Below are positions 18,239-26,595 of a stretch of DNA of 64,000 nt, piece after piece. The stretch's first letter is position 1. Each line of letters starts with the position of its first letter. Origin of the DNA: Neorhizobium galegae bv. officinalis (lineage in GTDB: Bacteria; Pseudomonadota; Alphaproteobacteria; Rhizobiales; Rhizobiaceae); the NCBI GenBank assembly GCA_000985875.1, contig CCRI01000003.1:248001-312000 (forward strand). The letters are read 5' to 3'. Under the pieces are notes generated by a model. It had not been told where the DNA came from and did no database searches. It was given only the letters and a program-made list of their open reading frames with translations. Position numbers and translations under genes: made by a program.

Positions 18239-19458
18239 ACGATCTTCAATTCCGGCACGGCTGTTACGAACCTGGTGCCCTGATCGGCAAGCGAAGCCAG
18301 CTGCTGGCGGACTTCGGTGGCGATGTTCCAGGGCAGGATCATCACATAGTCCGGGCGTCGCGCGACGATCTCGTCGGGATGCAGGATTGGGATATGGCTG
18401 CCCGGCATGAACTTGTTCTGCTTGGCGGCCGCGGCATCGCAGACATAGGGCAGGAGGTCCGGCTTGACGCCGGCGAAGTTGAGCAGCGTGTTGCCTTTGG
18501 CCGCGGCGCCGTAGGCCGCCACCGTCTTGCCCTCGCGCTTGGCGTCCAGCAGGAAGGCGAGCGCATCGTTCTTGACCTTTTCGGCCTTGGCCTGGAAGTC
18601 GGCATAGGTCGCGGGTGTTTGAAGGCCGCGGCGCTGTTCTTCGCCGAGAAGGTCGGTAACCGCCTCCGTCGTTCGGCGCGAATCACTCGCATGGCAGCCG
18701 TAAACGCGAAGACTGCCGCCATGGGTCGGTAATTCCTCGACGTCGAAGACGCGCAGGCCCGCCGCTTCGAAGATCTTTCCGACCGTGAAGAGCGAAAGAT
18801 AGGAGAAGTGCTCGTGATAGACCGTGTCGAACTGGTTGTACTCGATCAGTCGCATCACATGCGGAAATTCGAGCGTCACCGTGCCACCGGCCTTCAGCAC
18901 CGCCTTGATGCCGCGTGTGAAATCGTTGATATCGGGCACATGGGCATAGACATTGTTGCCGAGGATGAGATCGGCACTCTTGCCTTCGCCGACCAATTGC
19001 TTGCCCAGAGCTTCCCCAAAGAACTCCCGGCGGACCGGAATGCCGATCGCCTCGGCGGCTTCGGCCGTGCTCGCCGTCGGCTCGACGCCGAGGCAGGGTA
19101 TGCCGGCCTTGACGAAATTCTTCAGGAGATAACCGTCGTTCGATGCGACCTCGATGACCATGCTGTCCCGGCCGAGACCGAGACGAGAGGTGATCATCTC
19201 GACATAGCGGGCCGCGTGGGCAAGCCAGCTCGTCGAGGCGCTGGAGAAATAGGCGTATTCGGCACTGAAGAGTGATTCGGCGGAAGCATAGTCTTCCGTC
19301 TGGACCAGCCAGCATTCCTCGCAGACCTGCAGCCTCAAGGGAAAATAGACTTCCGGCTTGGAGAGATCCTCGGCGGTAAGATAGGCGTTGGACGGCGGCG
19401 CGAAGCCGAGGTCCAGGAAATCGCAGCGAAGTGCGGTACCGCAGTGGCGGCAGTTCAT
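18235..19458 (-). CDS. TcaB9-like sugar-nucleotide C-methyltransferase
   Basis: 407 aa with the full three-domain plan. The zinc-binding N-terminus has Cys3, Cys6, Cys47 and Cys50 (C-R-H-C and C-E-E-C). The SAM methyltransferase core has V-I-E-V-A-S-N-D-G-Y-L-L and Y-H-E-H-F-S-Y-L-S-L. The C-terminal domain has A-A-Y-G-A-A-A-K-G-N-T-L-L-N and I-P-I-L-H-P-D-E-I. Characterised members (TcaB9, EvaC, NovU types) add a methyl carbon, usually at C3, to a 4-keto-6-deoxyhexose nucleotide. Next to rfbF and rfbG this predicts a CDP-linked 3-C-methyl branched sugar. It overlaps rfbC-like and reductase genes by 4 bases each. Confidence 0.88.
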   Translation of the reverse strand: MNCRHCGTALRCDFLDLGFAPPSNAYLTAEDLSKPEVYFPLRLQVCEECWLVQTEDYASAESLFSAEYAYFSSASTSWLAHAARYVEMITSRLGLGRDSMVIEVASNDGYLLKNFVKAGIPCLGVEPTASTAEAAEAIGIPVRREFFGEALGKQLVGEGKSADLILGNNVYAHVPDINDFTRGIKAVLKAGGTVTLEFPHVMRLIEYNQFDTVYHEHFSYLSLFTVGKIFEAAGLRVFDVEELPTHGGSLRVYGCHASDSRRTTEAVTDLLGEEQRRGLQTPATYADFQAKAEKVKNDALAFLLDAKREGKTVAAYGAAAKGNTLLNFAGVKPDLLPYVCDAAAAKQNKFMPGSHIPILHPDEIVARRPDYVMILPWNIATEVRQQLASLADQGTRFVTAVPELKIV

Positions 19459-20015
19459 GGCGTCAGTCCCGTGAATTGTGATGTCAGGTTGGAATGACCG
19501 CGATCCCGATCCGACATTTCGGTGATCTCCAGCGGCCAGGCGATGTCGAGTGCGGGATCCAGCGCGTTCAACGCACCTTCCGAACCGGATGCGTAGGGCA
19601 TCGAATGAAAATAGAGGAGTTCGCAGTCATCGGTCAGCGCCTGGAAGCCATGTGCGAACCCTTCCGGGATCAGCAGCGATTGGCGGTTCTCGGCAGAAAG
19701 TTCCTGGGCATGCCATTTCAGGAAGGTCGGAGATTCCTGCCTGAGATCCACCGCGACATCGAGGACCGCTCCGCGCAGGCAGTTGACCAGTTTCATTTCC
19801 GCATGCGGCGGATGCTGGAAATGCATGCCACGCACGGTGCCCTTTCGGGCCGTCATCGTCAGGTTGATCTGGGCGATCGGTTTCACCCAGCCGGCCTGCG
19901 CCAGTTCCTCGGCGCAGAACATGCGCGACAGGAAGCCGCGCGAATCACCGAGATTCTGGCGTTCCACGAGCTTCAGGCCGGCAAGCGGCAGATCGGTGAC
20001 GGTGAAGCGGCTCAA
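19455..20015 (-). CDS. rfbC: RfbC-type sugar-nucleotide 3- or 3,5-epimerase
   Basis: 186 aa from a TTG at 20015 that overlaps the rfbG stop (TTGA). An alternative TTG at 20051 would add 12 poor residues; the family normally starts close to F-T-V-T-D. Cupin epimerase signatures: R-G-M-H-F-Q with the catalytic His, the D-L-R strand, and I-P-E-G-F-A-H-G-F. dTDP-rhamnose RfbC enzymes epimerise C3 and C5; TylM3/NovW-type members act on one position. Since the island makes CDP rather than dTDP intermediates, the substrate is probably a CDP-4-keto-6-deoxy sugar. It could supply the configuration needed before or after C-methylation. Confidence 0.82.
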   Translation of the reverse strand: MSRFTVTDLPLAGLKLVERQNLGDSRGFLSRMFCAEELAQAGWVKPIAQINLTMTARKGTVRGMHFQHPPHAEMKLVNCLRGAVLDVAVDLRQESPTFLKWHAQELSAENRQSLLIPEGFAHGFQALTDDCELLYFHSMPYASGSEGALNALDPALDIAWPLEITEMSDRDRGHSNLTSQFTGLTP

Positions 20016-21094
20016 GGGCGTGCCTCGTATTCGGCGATCTCGGCTTCGCAAAGGGCGCGTGCGTCGGCGCCGTCATTCTGTGCACGATACCATTTCATCG
20101 TCCGGTCGACAGCTTCCGTCAGCGACCAGCGCGGCTCGATGTCCAGCATATGCCGCGCCTTGGCCGTTTCCAAGGCAAGCCAGCCCGCTTCGTGTGGCCC
20201 TTCGGTGCCGTCGCCATATTGCACCTCGCCGCGACCGTAGGAGGCGCGGGCGATCTCGATCACCTGGCGCACCGGCGCGGCCTCGTGGCTGATCGGGCCG
20301 AAATTGAAGGCATCCCCAATCGAAGGGTCGCTCCACAGCCGTTCGGCAAGCACGAGATAGGCAGAGAGCGGTTCGAGTACGTGCTGCCAGGGGCGTTTCG
20401 CCTCCGGCCGCCGGACGCTGAGCGTATTGCCGGACTGCCAGGCGCGGACCGCATCCGGCAGCAGACGATCGGCCGACCAGTCGCCGCCGCCGATCACATT
20501 GCCAGCCCGGGCGCTGGCGACCGCCACGCCTTTTTCGCGCAGAAACGAATCGCGATAGCTCGCAATGACGATCTCGGACGCTGCCTTGCTGGCGCTGTAC
20601 GGATCGTGCCCGCCGAGATGGTCGGTCTCCCGGTAAGGGAAGGCATGTTCAAGGTTGCGGTAGACCTTGTCGGTGGTGATCGCGACGACCACGCGCGCCG
20701 ATGGAACCGAACGGACTGCCTCGAGCAGATTGGCCGTTCCGAGCACGTTGGTCGCAAATGTGCCGAGCGGATCCTGGTAGCTCGGGCGTACCAGGGCCTG
20801 GGCGCCGAGATGCATCACGATCTCGGGCGATGCGGAGCGGACCAGTTCGGCGAGACGAGCCGCGTCGCGGATATCCTGGAAATGGCTTTCCTTGAGGTCG
20901 GGCCGCGCGAGTGCAAAGAGGCTGGGCTGCGTTTCGGGCGGCAGGGCAATGCCGGTGACCTCGGCGCCGAGGCGTCCGAGCCAGATGGAAAGCCACGCTC
21001 CCTTGAAGCCGGTATGCCCCGTCAGAACAACGCGTTTACCCGCCCAGAAACCGCGGTCCGGACGAGCCCCGCCGCTCACGGCCAGATTTTCCAT
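20012..21094 (-). CDS. rfbG: RfbG, CDP-glucose 4,6-dehydratase
   Basis: 360 aa from the ATG at 21094 (M-E-N-L-A-V-S-G). The frame is open 57 codons further into rfbF, but that part is low-complexity and unlike the family. NAD-binding [21 protein letters not shown], with T-D-K as the active-site motif of this dehydratase class; Y-S-A-S-K-A-A-S with catalytic Tyr/Lys; and R-P-W-Q-H-V-L-E-P. It converts CDP-glucose to CDP-4-keto-6-deoxyglucose. It overlaps rfbF by 19 bases. Confidence 0.94.
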   Translation of the reverse strand: MENLAVSGGARPDRGFWAGKRVVLTGHTGFKGAWLSIWLGRLGAEVTGIALPPETQPSLFALARPDLKESHFQDIRDAARLAELVRSASPEIVMHLGAQALVRPSYQDPLGTFATNVLGTANLLEAVRSVPSARVVVAITTDKVYRNLEHAFPYRETDHLGGHDPYSASKAASEIVIASYRDSFLREKGVAVASARAGNVIGGGDWSADRLLPDAVRAWQSGNTLSVRRPEAKRPWQHVLEPLSAYLVLAERLWSDPSIGDAFNFGPISHEAAPVRQVIEIARASYGRGEVQYGDGTEGPHEAGWLALETAKARHMLDIEPRWSLTEAVDRTMKWYRAQNDGADARALCEAEIAEYEARP

Positions 21095-21849
21095 GGCGCT
21101 TTTCCGGAGGCCCAGAGGTCTTCGAGAAGGTTCTTTTCCCGCAGCGTGTCCATCGGCTGCCAGAAACCTTCGTGCTCGTAAGCCATCAGTTCGCCCATCG
21201 TGGCAAGGTTCGCCATCGGCGCAGACTCCCACGGAATGTTGTCGCCCTCGATGAGGTCGATGCATTTCGGCGAAAGCACGAAGAAGCCGCCATTGATCAT
21301 CCCGCCGTCGCCGCGCGGCTTTTCCACGAATCCGGTAACCTGGTTGCCGGAACGCTCGAGCGCGCCGTAACGGCCCGGCGGATGCACCGCGGTAACCGTC
21401 GCATTCCTGCCATGCGAACGATGGAATTTGACGAGCTCGGTGATGTTCACGTCGCTCAAGCCGTCACCGTAGGTGAAGCAGAAACTTTCCTCGTTGCGCA
21501 GATATTCCGAAACCCGCTTCAGGCGACCGCCGGTCATCGTCGCTTCGCCGGTATCGATCAGCGTGACTTTCCAGGGCTCGGCGCTGCGGCGATGGACCTG
21601 CTTTTCGTTATAGGCCATGTCGAAGGTGACGTCCGACATGTGCAGGAAGTAGTTCGCGAAATACTCCTTGATGACGTAGCCCTTGTATCCGCAGCAGATG
21701 ATGAACTCGTTCACGCCATGGGCGGAGTAGAGCTTCATGATGTGCCAGAGGATCGGCCGTCCGCCGATTTCGATCATCGGCTTGGGCTTGAGATGCGTCT
21801 CCTCAGAGATGCGGGTTCCCAACCCACCGGCGAGAATTACAGCTTTCAA
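21076..21849 (-). CDS. rfbF: RfbF, glucose-1-phosphate cytidylyltransferase
   Basis: 257 aa, TTG start at 21849 with GGAG upstream; the peptide opens with the canonical nucleotidyltransferase loop [12 protein letters not shown]. Family phrases: [18 protein letters not shown] and [11 protein letters not shown]. Makes CDP-glucose from CTP and glucose-1-phosphate, the entry step of the island pathway. rfbG follows with a 19-base overlap. Together with RfbG this fixes the nucleotide as CDP. Confidence 0.95.
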   Translation of the reverse strand: MKAVILAGGLGTRISEETHLKPKPMIEIGGRPILWHIMKLYSAHGVNEFIICCGYKGYVIKEYFANYFLHMSDVTFDMAYNEKQVHRRSAEPWKVTLIDTGEATMTGGRLKRVSEYLRNEESFCFTYGDGLSDVNITELVKFHRSHGRNATVTAVHPPGRYGALERSGNQVTGFVEKPRGDGGMINGGFFVLSPKCIDLIEGDNIPWESAPMANLATMGELMAYEHEGFWQPMDTLREKNLLEDLWASGKAPWKIWP

Positions 21850-21865
21850 TTCCGTCTCTCCGTAA

Positions 21866-21898
21866 CTGACGGCTTATCCATTGAACGACGACCGTCAG
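21866..21898. repeat. Inverted repeat in the rfbF leader
   Basis: CTGACGG and CCGTCAG, 19 bases apart, lie 17–49 bases upstream of the rfbF start in the 101-base gap after the glycosyltransferase gene. Could be an operator or leader hairpin; short arms, so chance is possible. Confidence 0.3.
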
Positions 21899-21950
21899 CA
21901 AACCATGCGTATGGAGCTTCTCCGGCGATCGGGCTAAACGCCTTCGTGCG

Positions 21951-23198
21951 CTAGAGCAAAATGGTCCTGATCAGATCGTCCTGGGCGAACACGAGGTTGG
22001 GCAGATAACCCATCTCAACGAAACGGGCCCGCTCTTCCGGCAAATGCACAAGGATCGCCGTATTGTCGAGTTGCGCGGGCGTAGGTTCCGCCGGCTCGTC
22101 GATGATCTCCAGTCGCGAAGGGAGCCTCACCCTTTGGAGCCGTTCCTTGAGGGTTACGATGTCCGGGTATCCGGAGATGACGAGATTCTCGATGCCTGCA
22201 GTCACCCCCAACTGCCAAGAAAGGGTCTGCAGCGCCGTTGCGAGCAATCCGCCTTCCTTGAAGGACATGACTTCCGGATGCTCCTCGAAGCCTCCGAAGA
22301 CCATTCTCGTATAGACTTCGTACGCCTTCACGTATTCGCGCATGCCGACGAGCAGTCGCATCGAGACGGCCATCCGCTGCAGCGTGAAGTTTCTGCAGAG
22401 ATGCTCCTGCGTCGCACGTTCGTCGGGCGAGGTACCGACCTTGCCGCGCTTGGATGCGAAGTAGAGGAAGTATTCGAGGCCGCCGCGGTACTGGTCCCAT
22501 CCGGTTGCCGCGATCTGAGCGCCCCCCTGAACGCGATCGCGTTCGACGCCGGATGCGATGACCTGGCGATAGAAGGGCGTTCTCCGGAAGGCGATGTCGC
22601 CCTGGTCCAGGAAGTGGGCAAGCATGGGGAACGGGTAGAAGCAGATATCCCTGGGAACCCAGGAGGCCCGGAAAGCGCTGGCGCGGTAGATGCCGATTTC
22701 AGGGAAGATGTGGCCCCGGAACATATAGTTGAAAACTTCGGCGAAGCTTTTCTGCGGAAAAACCTTGTCTTCGTTGACCGTATAGAACAGTCCGCCTTCG
22801 ACCTCGTTGATGCCGTCATACATCGCCCACGGCGCATGGCAGACCGTGATGTTCGGATTTTCGTCCAGGTAGGCAACGATATTGGCGACTTCCTGTGGGA
22901 TCAGGCGATCGTCGTCGGCGAGGTAGAGGAGGTATTCGCCGCGTCCCAGCCGCAGGGAGCTGCTCATGTTGGGGATCATCCCCACATTCTCCGCGCCCCT
23001 GACGTACCGGATCGGCATTCCCCGCTCGATGAATTCCTTGGCGACCGCGCCGGTATTGTCCGTCGAGGCGTTGTCGGAAATGACGATTTCATAGGGGAAA
23101 TCGAAGCGGAAATCGCGATGGCACCGTTCCAGGCAATCGTGCAGGTGTTTCTCACGGTTGTAGGTGGGGATGCATATGCTGAGTTTGATGGGGGTCAC
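21951..23198 (-). CDS. Family 2 glycosyltransferase
   Basis: 415 aa, GTG start at 23198 with GAGGAAA upstream. GT-A fold N-terminus: L-S-I-C-I-P-T-Y-N-R, then I-V-I-S-D-N-A-S-T-D-N-T-G, N-V-G-M, and the metal-binding D-D-D at 95–97 (Y-L-A-D-D-D-R-L). The C-terminal ~200 residues have no motif I recognise. No membrane segment, so it is cytoplasmic or peripheral. It is the first gene on the minus strand of the island, 101 bases before rfbF. Likely transfers the island's sugar, or a linking sugar, onto an acceptor; donor and acceptor are unknown. Confidence 0.88.
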   Translation of the reverse strand: MTPIKLSICIPTYNREKHLHDCLERCHRDFRFDFPYEIVISDNASTDNTGAVAKEFIERGMPIRYVRGAENVGMIPNMSSSLRLGRGEYLLYLADDDRLIPQEVANIVAYLDENPNITVCHAPWAMYDGINEVEGGLFYTVNEDKVFPQKSFAEVFNYMFRGHIFPEIGIYRASAFRASWVPRDICFYPFPMLAHFLDQGDIAFRRTPFYRQVIASGVERDRVQGGAQIAATGWDQYRGGLEYFLYFASKRGKVGTSPDERATQEHLCRNFTLQRMAVSMRLLVGMREYVKAYEVYTRMVFGGFEEHPEVMSFKEGGLLATALQTLSWQLGVTAGIENLVISGYPDIVTLKERLQRVRLPSRLEIIDEPAEPTPAQLDNTAILVHLPEERARFVEMGYLPNLVFAQDDLIRTILL

Positions 23199-23527
23199 CG
23201 AATTTCCTCGACCTGATTTGTTCGAAAACGCCGCGGGTCAGCCGCAAGCAACGGACGCTCAGCGGCAGGGTTCCGAGGCGCTTCCGATCGACGTGAGAGC
23301 CAGCACGGGGCTTTCCAGGCTCTGTACGTCCATTAGCTATTCCTGGATTGAGGCTATTCGACCAGACTTGCGCCAAGCTGAATCAAAATCGCGGCGGCGG
23401 CCAGGGCTTTGTGGTTCGACCGGGCGGCGTCCTTTCTGTGTACGAGTTCCCGCACGCGTCCAGCAGCTGTTGACCTGCATTGGTCGGGGTGACTATCGAA
23501 GATGACGCAAAGGACCTTCGTGATCGC
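23199..23527. promoter_or_regulatory. Divergent gap between the glycan island and fliP, with a fliL end remnant
   Basis: 329 bases with no convincing gene. Must hold the island promoter (minus) and probably a new fliP promoter (plus); TTGACC at 23470–23475 followed 17 bases later by CTATCG is a weak candidate. Bases 23515–23526 (CCTTCGTGATCG) repeat the last coding bases of fliL (15438–15449) exactly. Read in the fliL frame they give F-V-I-A then a TGA that overlaps the fliP ATG. Confidence 0.55.
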
Positions 23528-24265
23528 ATGATTCGGCTGATCTACCTGTTCGTCGCTCTGATGGCGGCACCCGGGCTCGCGCTCGCCCAGCAATCGCCGG
23601 CGGATCTTCTCAATCTGCCGGTTGATGGTTCCGCAGCTGCGTGGATCATCCGGACCTTCGGGCTGTTGACGGTTCTCTCCGTCGCCCCCGGCATCCTGAT
23701 CATGGTCACCAGCTTTCCACGGATCGTGATCGCCTTCTCGATCCTGCGCTCGGGCATGGGCCTCTCGACCGCACCGTCGAACATGATCTTGGTCTCGATG
23801 GCGCTGTTCATGACGTTTTATGTCATGTCGCCCACCTTCGACAGGGCTTGGAACGAGGGCGTCCAGCCGCTTCTTCAGAACCAGGTCACCGAGGCGGAGG
23901 CGGTTCAGCGGATCGCGGAGCCCTTCAGGGTGTTCATGTCAGCCAATACCCGCGACAAGGATCTGGAACTCTTCGTCGAAATCGCCCGGGAGCGTAACCA
24001 GGCCGTCGGTACGCCGCAGGCCGTCGACTACCGCGTCCTGATCCCCGCCTTCATGCTCTCGGAAATACGGCGCGGTTTCGAAATCGGCTTCCTGATCATT
24101 CTGCCGTTTCTGGTCATCGACATGATCGTTGCTGCAATCACCATGGCAATGGGGATGATGATGCTGCCGCCGACATCGATCTCGCTGCCCTTCAAGATCC
24201 TTTTCTTTGTCCTGATCGACGGCTGGAACCTGCTGGTCGGGAGCCTGGTTCGTTCTTTCAATTAA
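23528..24265 (+). CDS. fliP: FliP, flagellar export gate protein
   Basis: 245 aa from the ATG at 23528 (M-I-R-L-I-Y-L-F-V-A), the start that gives the usual signal-peptide-like N-terminus ending A-L-A-Q-Q. Four membrane regions: about 40–66, 76–100, 180–203 and 210–235, with S-F-P-R-I-V-I-A-F-S-I-L-R and M-G-M-M-M-L-P-P as family motifs. FliP, FliQ and FliR form the export pore; fliQ and fliR are far downstream (45961 and 48466). Separated from its usual partner fliL by the glycan island. Confidence 0.95.
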   Translation: MIRLIYLFVALMAAPGLALAQQSPADLLNLPVDGSAAAWIIRTFGLLTVLSVAPGILIMVTSFPRIVIAFSILRSGMGLSTAPSNMILVSMALFMTFYVMSPTFDRAWNEGVQPLLQNQVTEAEAVQRIAEPFRVFMSANTRDKDLELFVEIARERNQAVGTPQAVDYRVLIPAFMLSEIRRGFEIGFLIILPFLVIDMIVAAITMAMGMMMLPPTSISLPFKILFFVLIDGWNLLVGSLVRSFN

Positions 24266-24285
24266 CTGGCAGCAGAGCTGCTGAA

Positions 24286-24318
24286 ATGGAAACGGCGGGG
24301 GATTTCCGCCGTTTCCAT
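24286..24318. terminator. Convergent terminator-like hairpin between fliP and the GT41 gene
   Basis: 13-base perfect arms ATGGAAACGGCGG / CCGCCGTTTCCAT with a 7-base loop, between two converging genes. No long T-run, so efficiency is uncertain. Confidence 0.65.
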
Positions 24319-24325
24319 TGGCATA

Positions 24326-26266
24326 TCAGCTATTGCGGAAGCTGAAGGGGCCTTCCCGCGGCGGGAGGGCCGGAACGCTGAAGTGGTCGGGCTTGATCTT
24401 GGCCTTGGCCTTATCGGCCATCATCGTGTAGGCGGTTTCAAGATGCCGGCAATACCGTTCGGCGTCAAACAGCGGGTGCGTGAAGCGGTTTGACTCCAGC
24501 CGTTTCCGGACCTCTTTGAGCTCCTCGCGGTTGTTGTAGTAATGGACCGCGCGGCGAACGAAGTCGTCCTTATCCTCGGCGACCATTTCCGGCAGGCCCA
24601 GGGCATTTAGCAGGCTTTCGCTGACCCGGGATGCGAAGTTCTTGCCCTTGTGGGTCAGCATCGGAAGTCCGGCCCAGAGCTTTTCGGAGGTCGTGGTATG
24701 GCCGTTGTAGGGATAAGTATCGAGACCGAGATCGGTCAGGCCGATACGGTTGATATAGGCTGCGTAGTTGTTGACGCGATCGCCGAACATCAGGCGGCTT
24801 TCCGGAATGCCCGCTTCCGCAAAGGCCTTGATAAGGTTCTTTCGAGCGCCGAATCTTTCGCGGCAGATCAGGAACAGATAGCTTTCCGGCGTTTCCTTGA
24901 GGACGCGTACCCAAAGGTCGATGGTCGCGGGCGTGAACTTCCAGTGACTGTGGAAGCACGAGAAGATGAAGGCGTCCTGGGGCATGTCGCAGAGCGACCG
25001 ATCGATCGGCTGCGGCATCGGGCGGTGAACCGCTTCGTTCGGGAAGAACGTCTCGGGCATCCAGCAGATCTTCTCGTAATAGTGCTGGAAGGAGCTTTCC
25101 GGCACCACCGTTTTGTCCGCGATGAGGTAGTCGATGTCGACGTTGACCACGGTGCCCGGATAGCCGAGCCAGGTCGCATGCACCGGTGCGGTCTGGCGGT
25201 TCATCACGAATACCCGGTTTTCTGCCGTATGGCCCTGCAGGTCGACGAGGATATCGATGTTCTCGGCCTTGATCGCCTCGGCCGCCTCGTCATCCGTCAT
25301 GCCCCGGATCCGGACAACCCGACCCCATTCCTCGCGGATGGCATTGTTGTCGTTGCGCAGCCGCTCGGCAGGAGCGTTGCAGAAGAGCGTGATGTCGAAA
25401 CGGCTCTTGTCGTGCGATTCCAGTATGCCGCGAAGCGCCTTCATGACGGCGTGTTCCGTCCAAAGGTCGGCCGAAAGATAGCCTATGCGCAGCTTGCTGC
25501 CCCAGCGGTGCGGCATGTTGTGCCTTTTCGACGCGGCGTTTTTGGGCTTTCTCTCGCCCATTCTGGAGCCTGCGATGGCGTTCGTCTTTTCGTCGTCGCA
25601 CCAGCGCAGATTGAAGAGCGACACCTCGTCGGCGACCGCTTCGAATTCGCCTCTGGCGATTTCCTCGAACTGGATTGGTTCGTACTTGCGGATGATATCG
25701 TAATCGAGAGCGTCTCTCATGGCTGAGAGATAGAAATTGCGCACGATCCGATCCTCGGGATCTTTCTCGAAGATCTCCAGGATGCACTTGTTTTCTTCGT
25801 CGCTGCGATCCTGGAGCCGGATCGAGCGGGCAGCGAGCTGGCGGTGTGTCGGCTCGTCGCTTCTTGCAAGCGTATTGCGGAAAGCTTCGGCGCCTTCCAG
25901 TTCCTGGCGCATCAGGGCGCCGGACATCAGGACAGCCATGTCCGGATCGGCAATCGCCTCTTTAAGGTTGCGCGCACCGAGGCGCAGGACGTTGATGTCG
26001 TCGTTATTGGAGAAATGAAGGCGCATGGCCTCGCGCGTGTACTTGAGCTTATGCGGGGATTCCATCTCGCCGGCAATTTGGAACGCCTGGGCGGCCTCGG
26101 TCTTCATCTTGAGCTTCAACAGGGTTGCGCCCAGGAGTGCGTAGTGCCTTGGATCCTTGTGAACATCCAGCAGCTTGTTCAGGATGCCCAATACATCGTG
26201 ATATTCTTTTTTGTCGAAGTGATTTTGTGCTGCGACGTATTGCCGTTGTATCTTCAGGGGTTTCAA
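24326..26266 (-). CDS. TPR plus GT41 (OGT/SPINDLY-type) protein glycosyltransferase, candidate flagellin glycosyltransferase
   Basis: 646 aa from a TTG at 26266 preceded by GGAG; another TTG at 26332 would add 22 residues. The N-terminal ~200 residues are helical repeats of TPR type (Y-H-D-V-L-G-I-L-N-K-L-L and H-Y-A-L-L-G-A-T-L-L-K-L). The C-terminal ~380 residues carry the GT41 blocks: L-R-I-G-Y-L-S-A-D with a conserved His (T-E-H-A-V), D-L-Q-G-H-T, W-L-G-Y-P-G-T, W-K-F-T-P-A-T-I-D-L-W, and D-T-Y-P-Y-N-G-H-T-T-T-S-E-K-L-W-A-G-L-P. No signal or membrane segment, so cytoplasmic. GT41 enzymes O-glycosylate Ser/Thr of proteins; a soluble TPR enzyme of this kind (FlmG) glycosylates flagellin in Caulobacter. 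Its place beside five flagellin genes supports the same role here; donor sugar unknown. Confidence 0.85.
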   Translation of the reverse strand: MKPLKIQRQYVAAQNHFDKKEYHDVLGILNKLLDVHKDPRHYALLGATLLKLKMKTEAAQAFQIAGEMESPHKLKYTREAMRLHFSNNDDINVLRLGARNLKEAIADPDMAVLMSGALMRQELEGAEAFRNTLARSDEPTHRQLAARSIRLQDRSDEENKCILEIFEKDPEDRIVRNFYLSAMRDALDYDIIRKYEPIQFEEIARGEFEAVADEVSLFNLRWCDDEKTNAIAGSRMGERKPKNAASKRHNMPHRWGSKLRIGYLSADLWTEHAVMKALRGILESHDKSRFDITLFCNAPAERLRNDNNAIREEWGRVVRIRGMTDDEAAEAIKAENIDILVDLQGHTAENRVFVMNRQTAPVHATWLGYPGTVVNVDIDYLIADKTVVPESSFQHYYEKICWMPETFFPNEAVHRPMPQPIDRSLCDMPQDAFIFSCFHSHWKFTPATIDLWVRVLKETPESYLFLICRERFGARKNLIKAFAEAGIPESRLMFGDRVNNYAAYINRIGLTDLGLDTYPYNGHTTTSEKLWAGLPMLTHKGKNFASRVSESLLNALGLPEMVAEDKDDFVRRAVHYYNNREELKEVRKRLESNRFTHPLFDAERYCRHLETAYTMMADKAKAKIKPDHFSVPALPPREGPFSFRNS

Positions 26267-26595
26267 GGCTTCCCGCTCCAGTAAAGTTGTGCCGGCGTCC
26301 CGGCAAATCGGCTTCACCGCGCATCGTGGCAAGCCAAGCTTGCATGAAGCCGACCTCCCGGAAGCTGGGCGCTTCGTACACCTTTCGTTAATGATGCCGG
26401 TGGAAGGGTTTTCAGGTCGTCGTGCTGTTTAAAGAACTTAGCAAGGATTTGCTGCGAGATTTGGCTCACACGACGGGTTTGGTGTTCCTTCAGATTGAAG
26501 AGACCGAGTTGGCATGATGCCGGACCGAAGTGCCGGTAAAATACACAGTCCGGTATGTCCCCCTCCATGTATTTAGTTCAAAGGGACAATCAACT
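26267..26595. promoter_or_regulatory. Divergent promoter region, GT41 gene / first flagellin
   Basis: 329 bases with no gene I can support. GGCATGATGCC at 26511–26521, then CCGGTAAAA…AGTCCGGTATGTCCC ending near 26555, match the module shared by all five flagellins. The flagellin ribosome site AAAGGGACAA follows. The GTTAACC…GGTTAAC dyad seen before the next three flagellins is absent here. Confidence 0.6.

Noticed and set aside
19455..20051. Longer rfbC start at 20051
   Set aside because: Adds residues not seen in the family and would overlap rfbG by 40 bases; the TTGA overlap at 20015 fits the other junctions.
15455..23527. Insertion sequence or integrase at the ends of the glycan island
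   Set aside because: No transposase, integrase, tRNA or long terminal repeats at either border; only the 12-base fliL copy.
26511..26521. TTGGCATGATGCC as a sigma-54 -24 element before flagellin 1
   Set aside because: No GC doublet at the -12 position; the same GCATGATGC occurs before all five flagellins without sigma-54 context.
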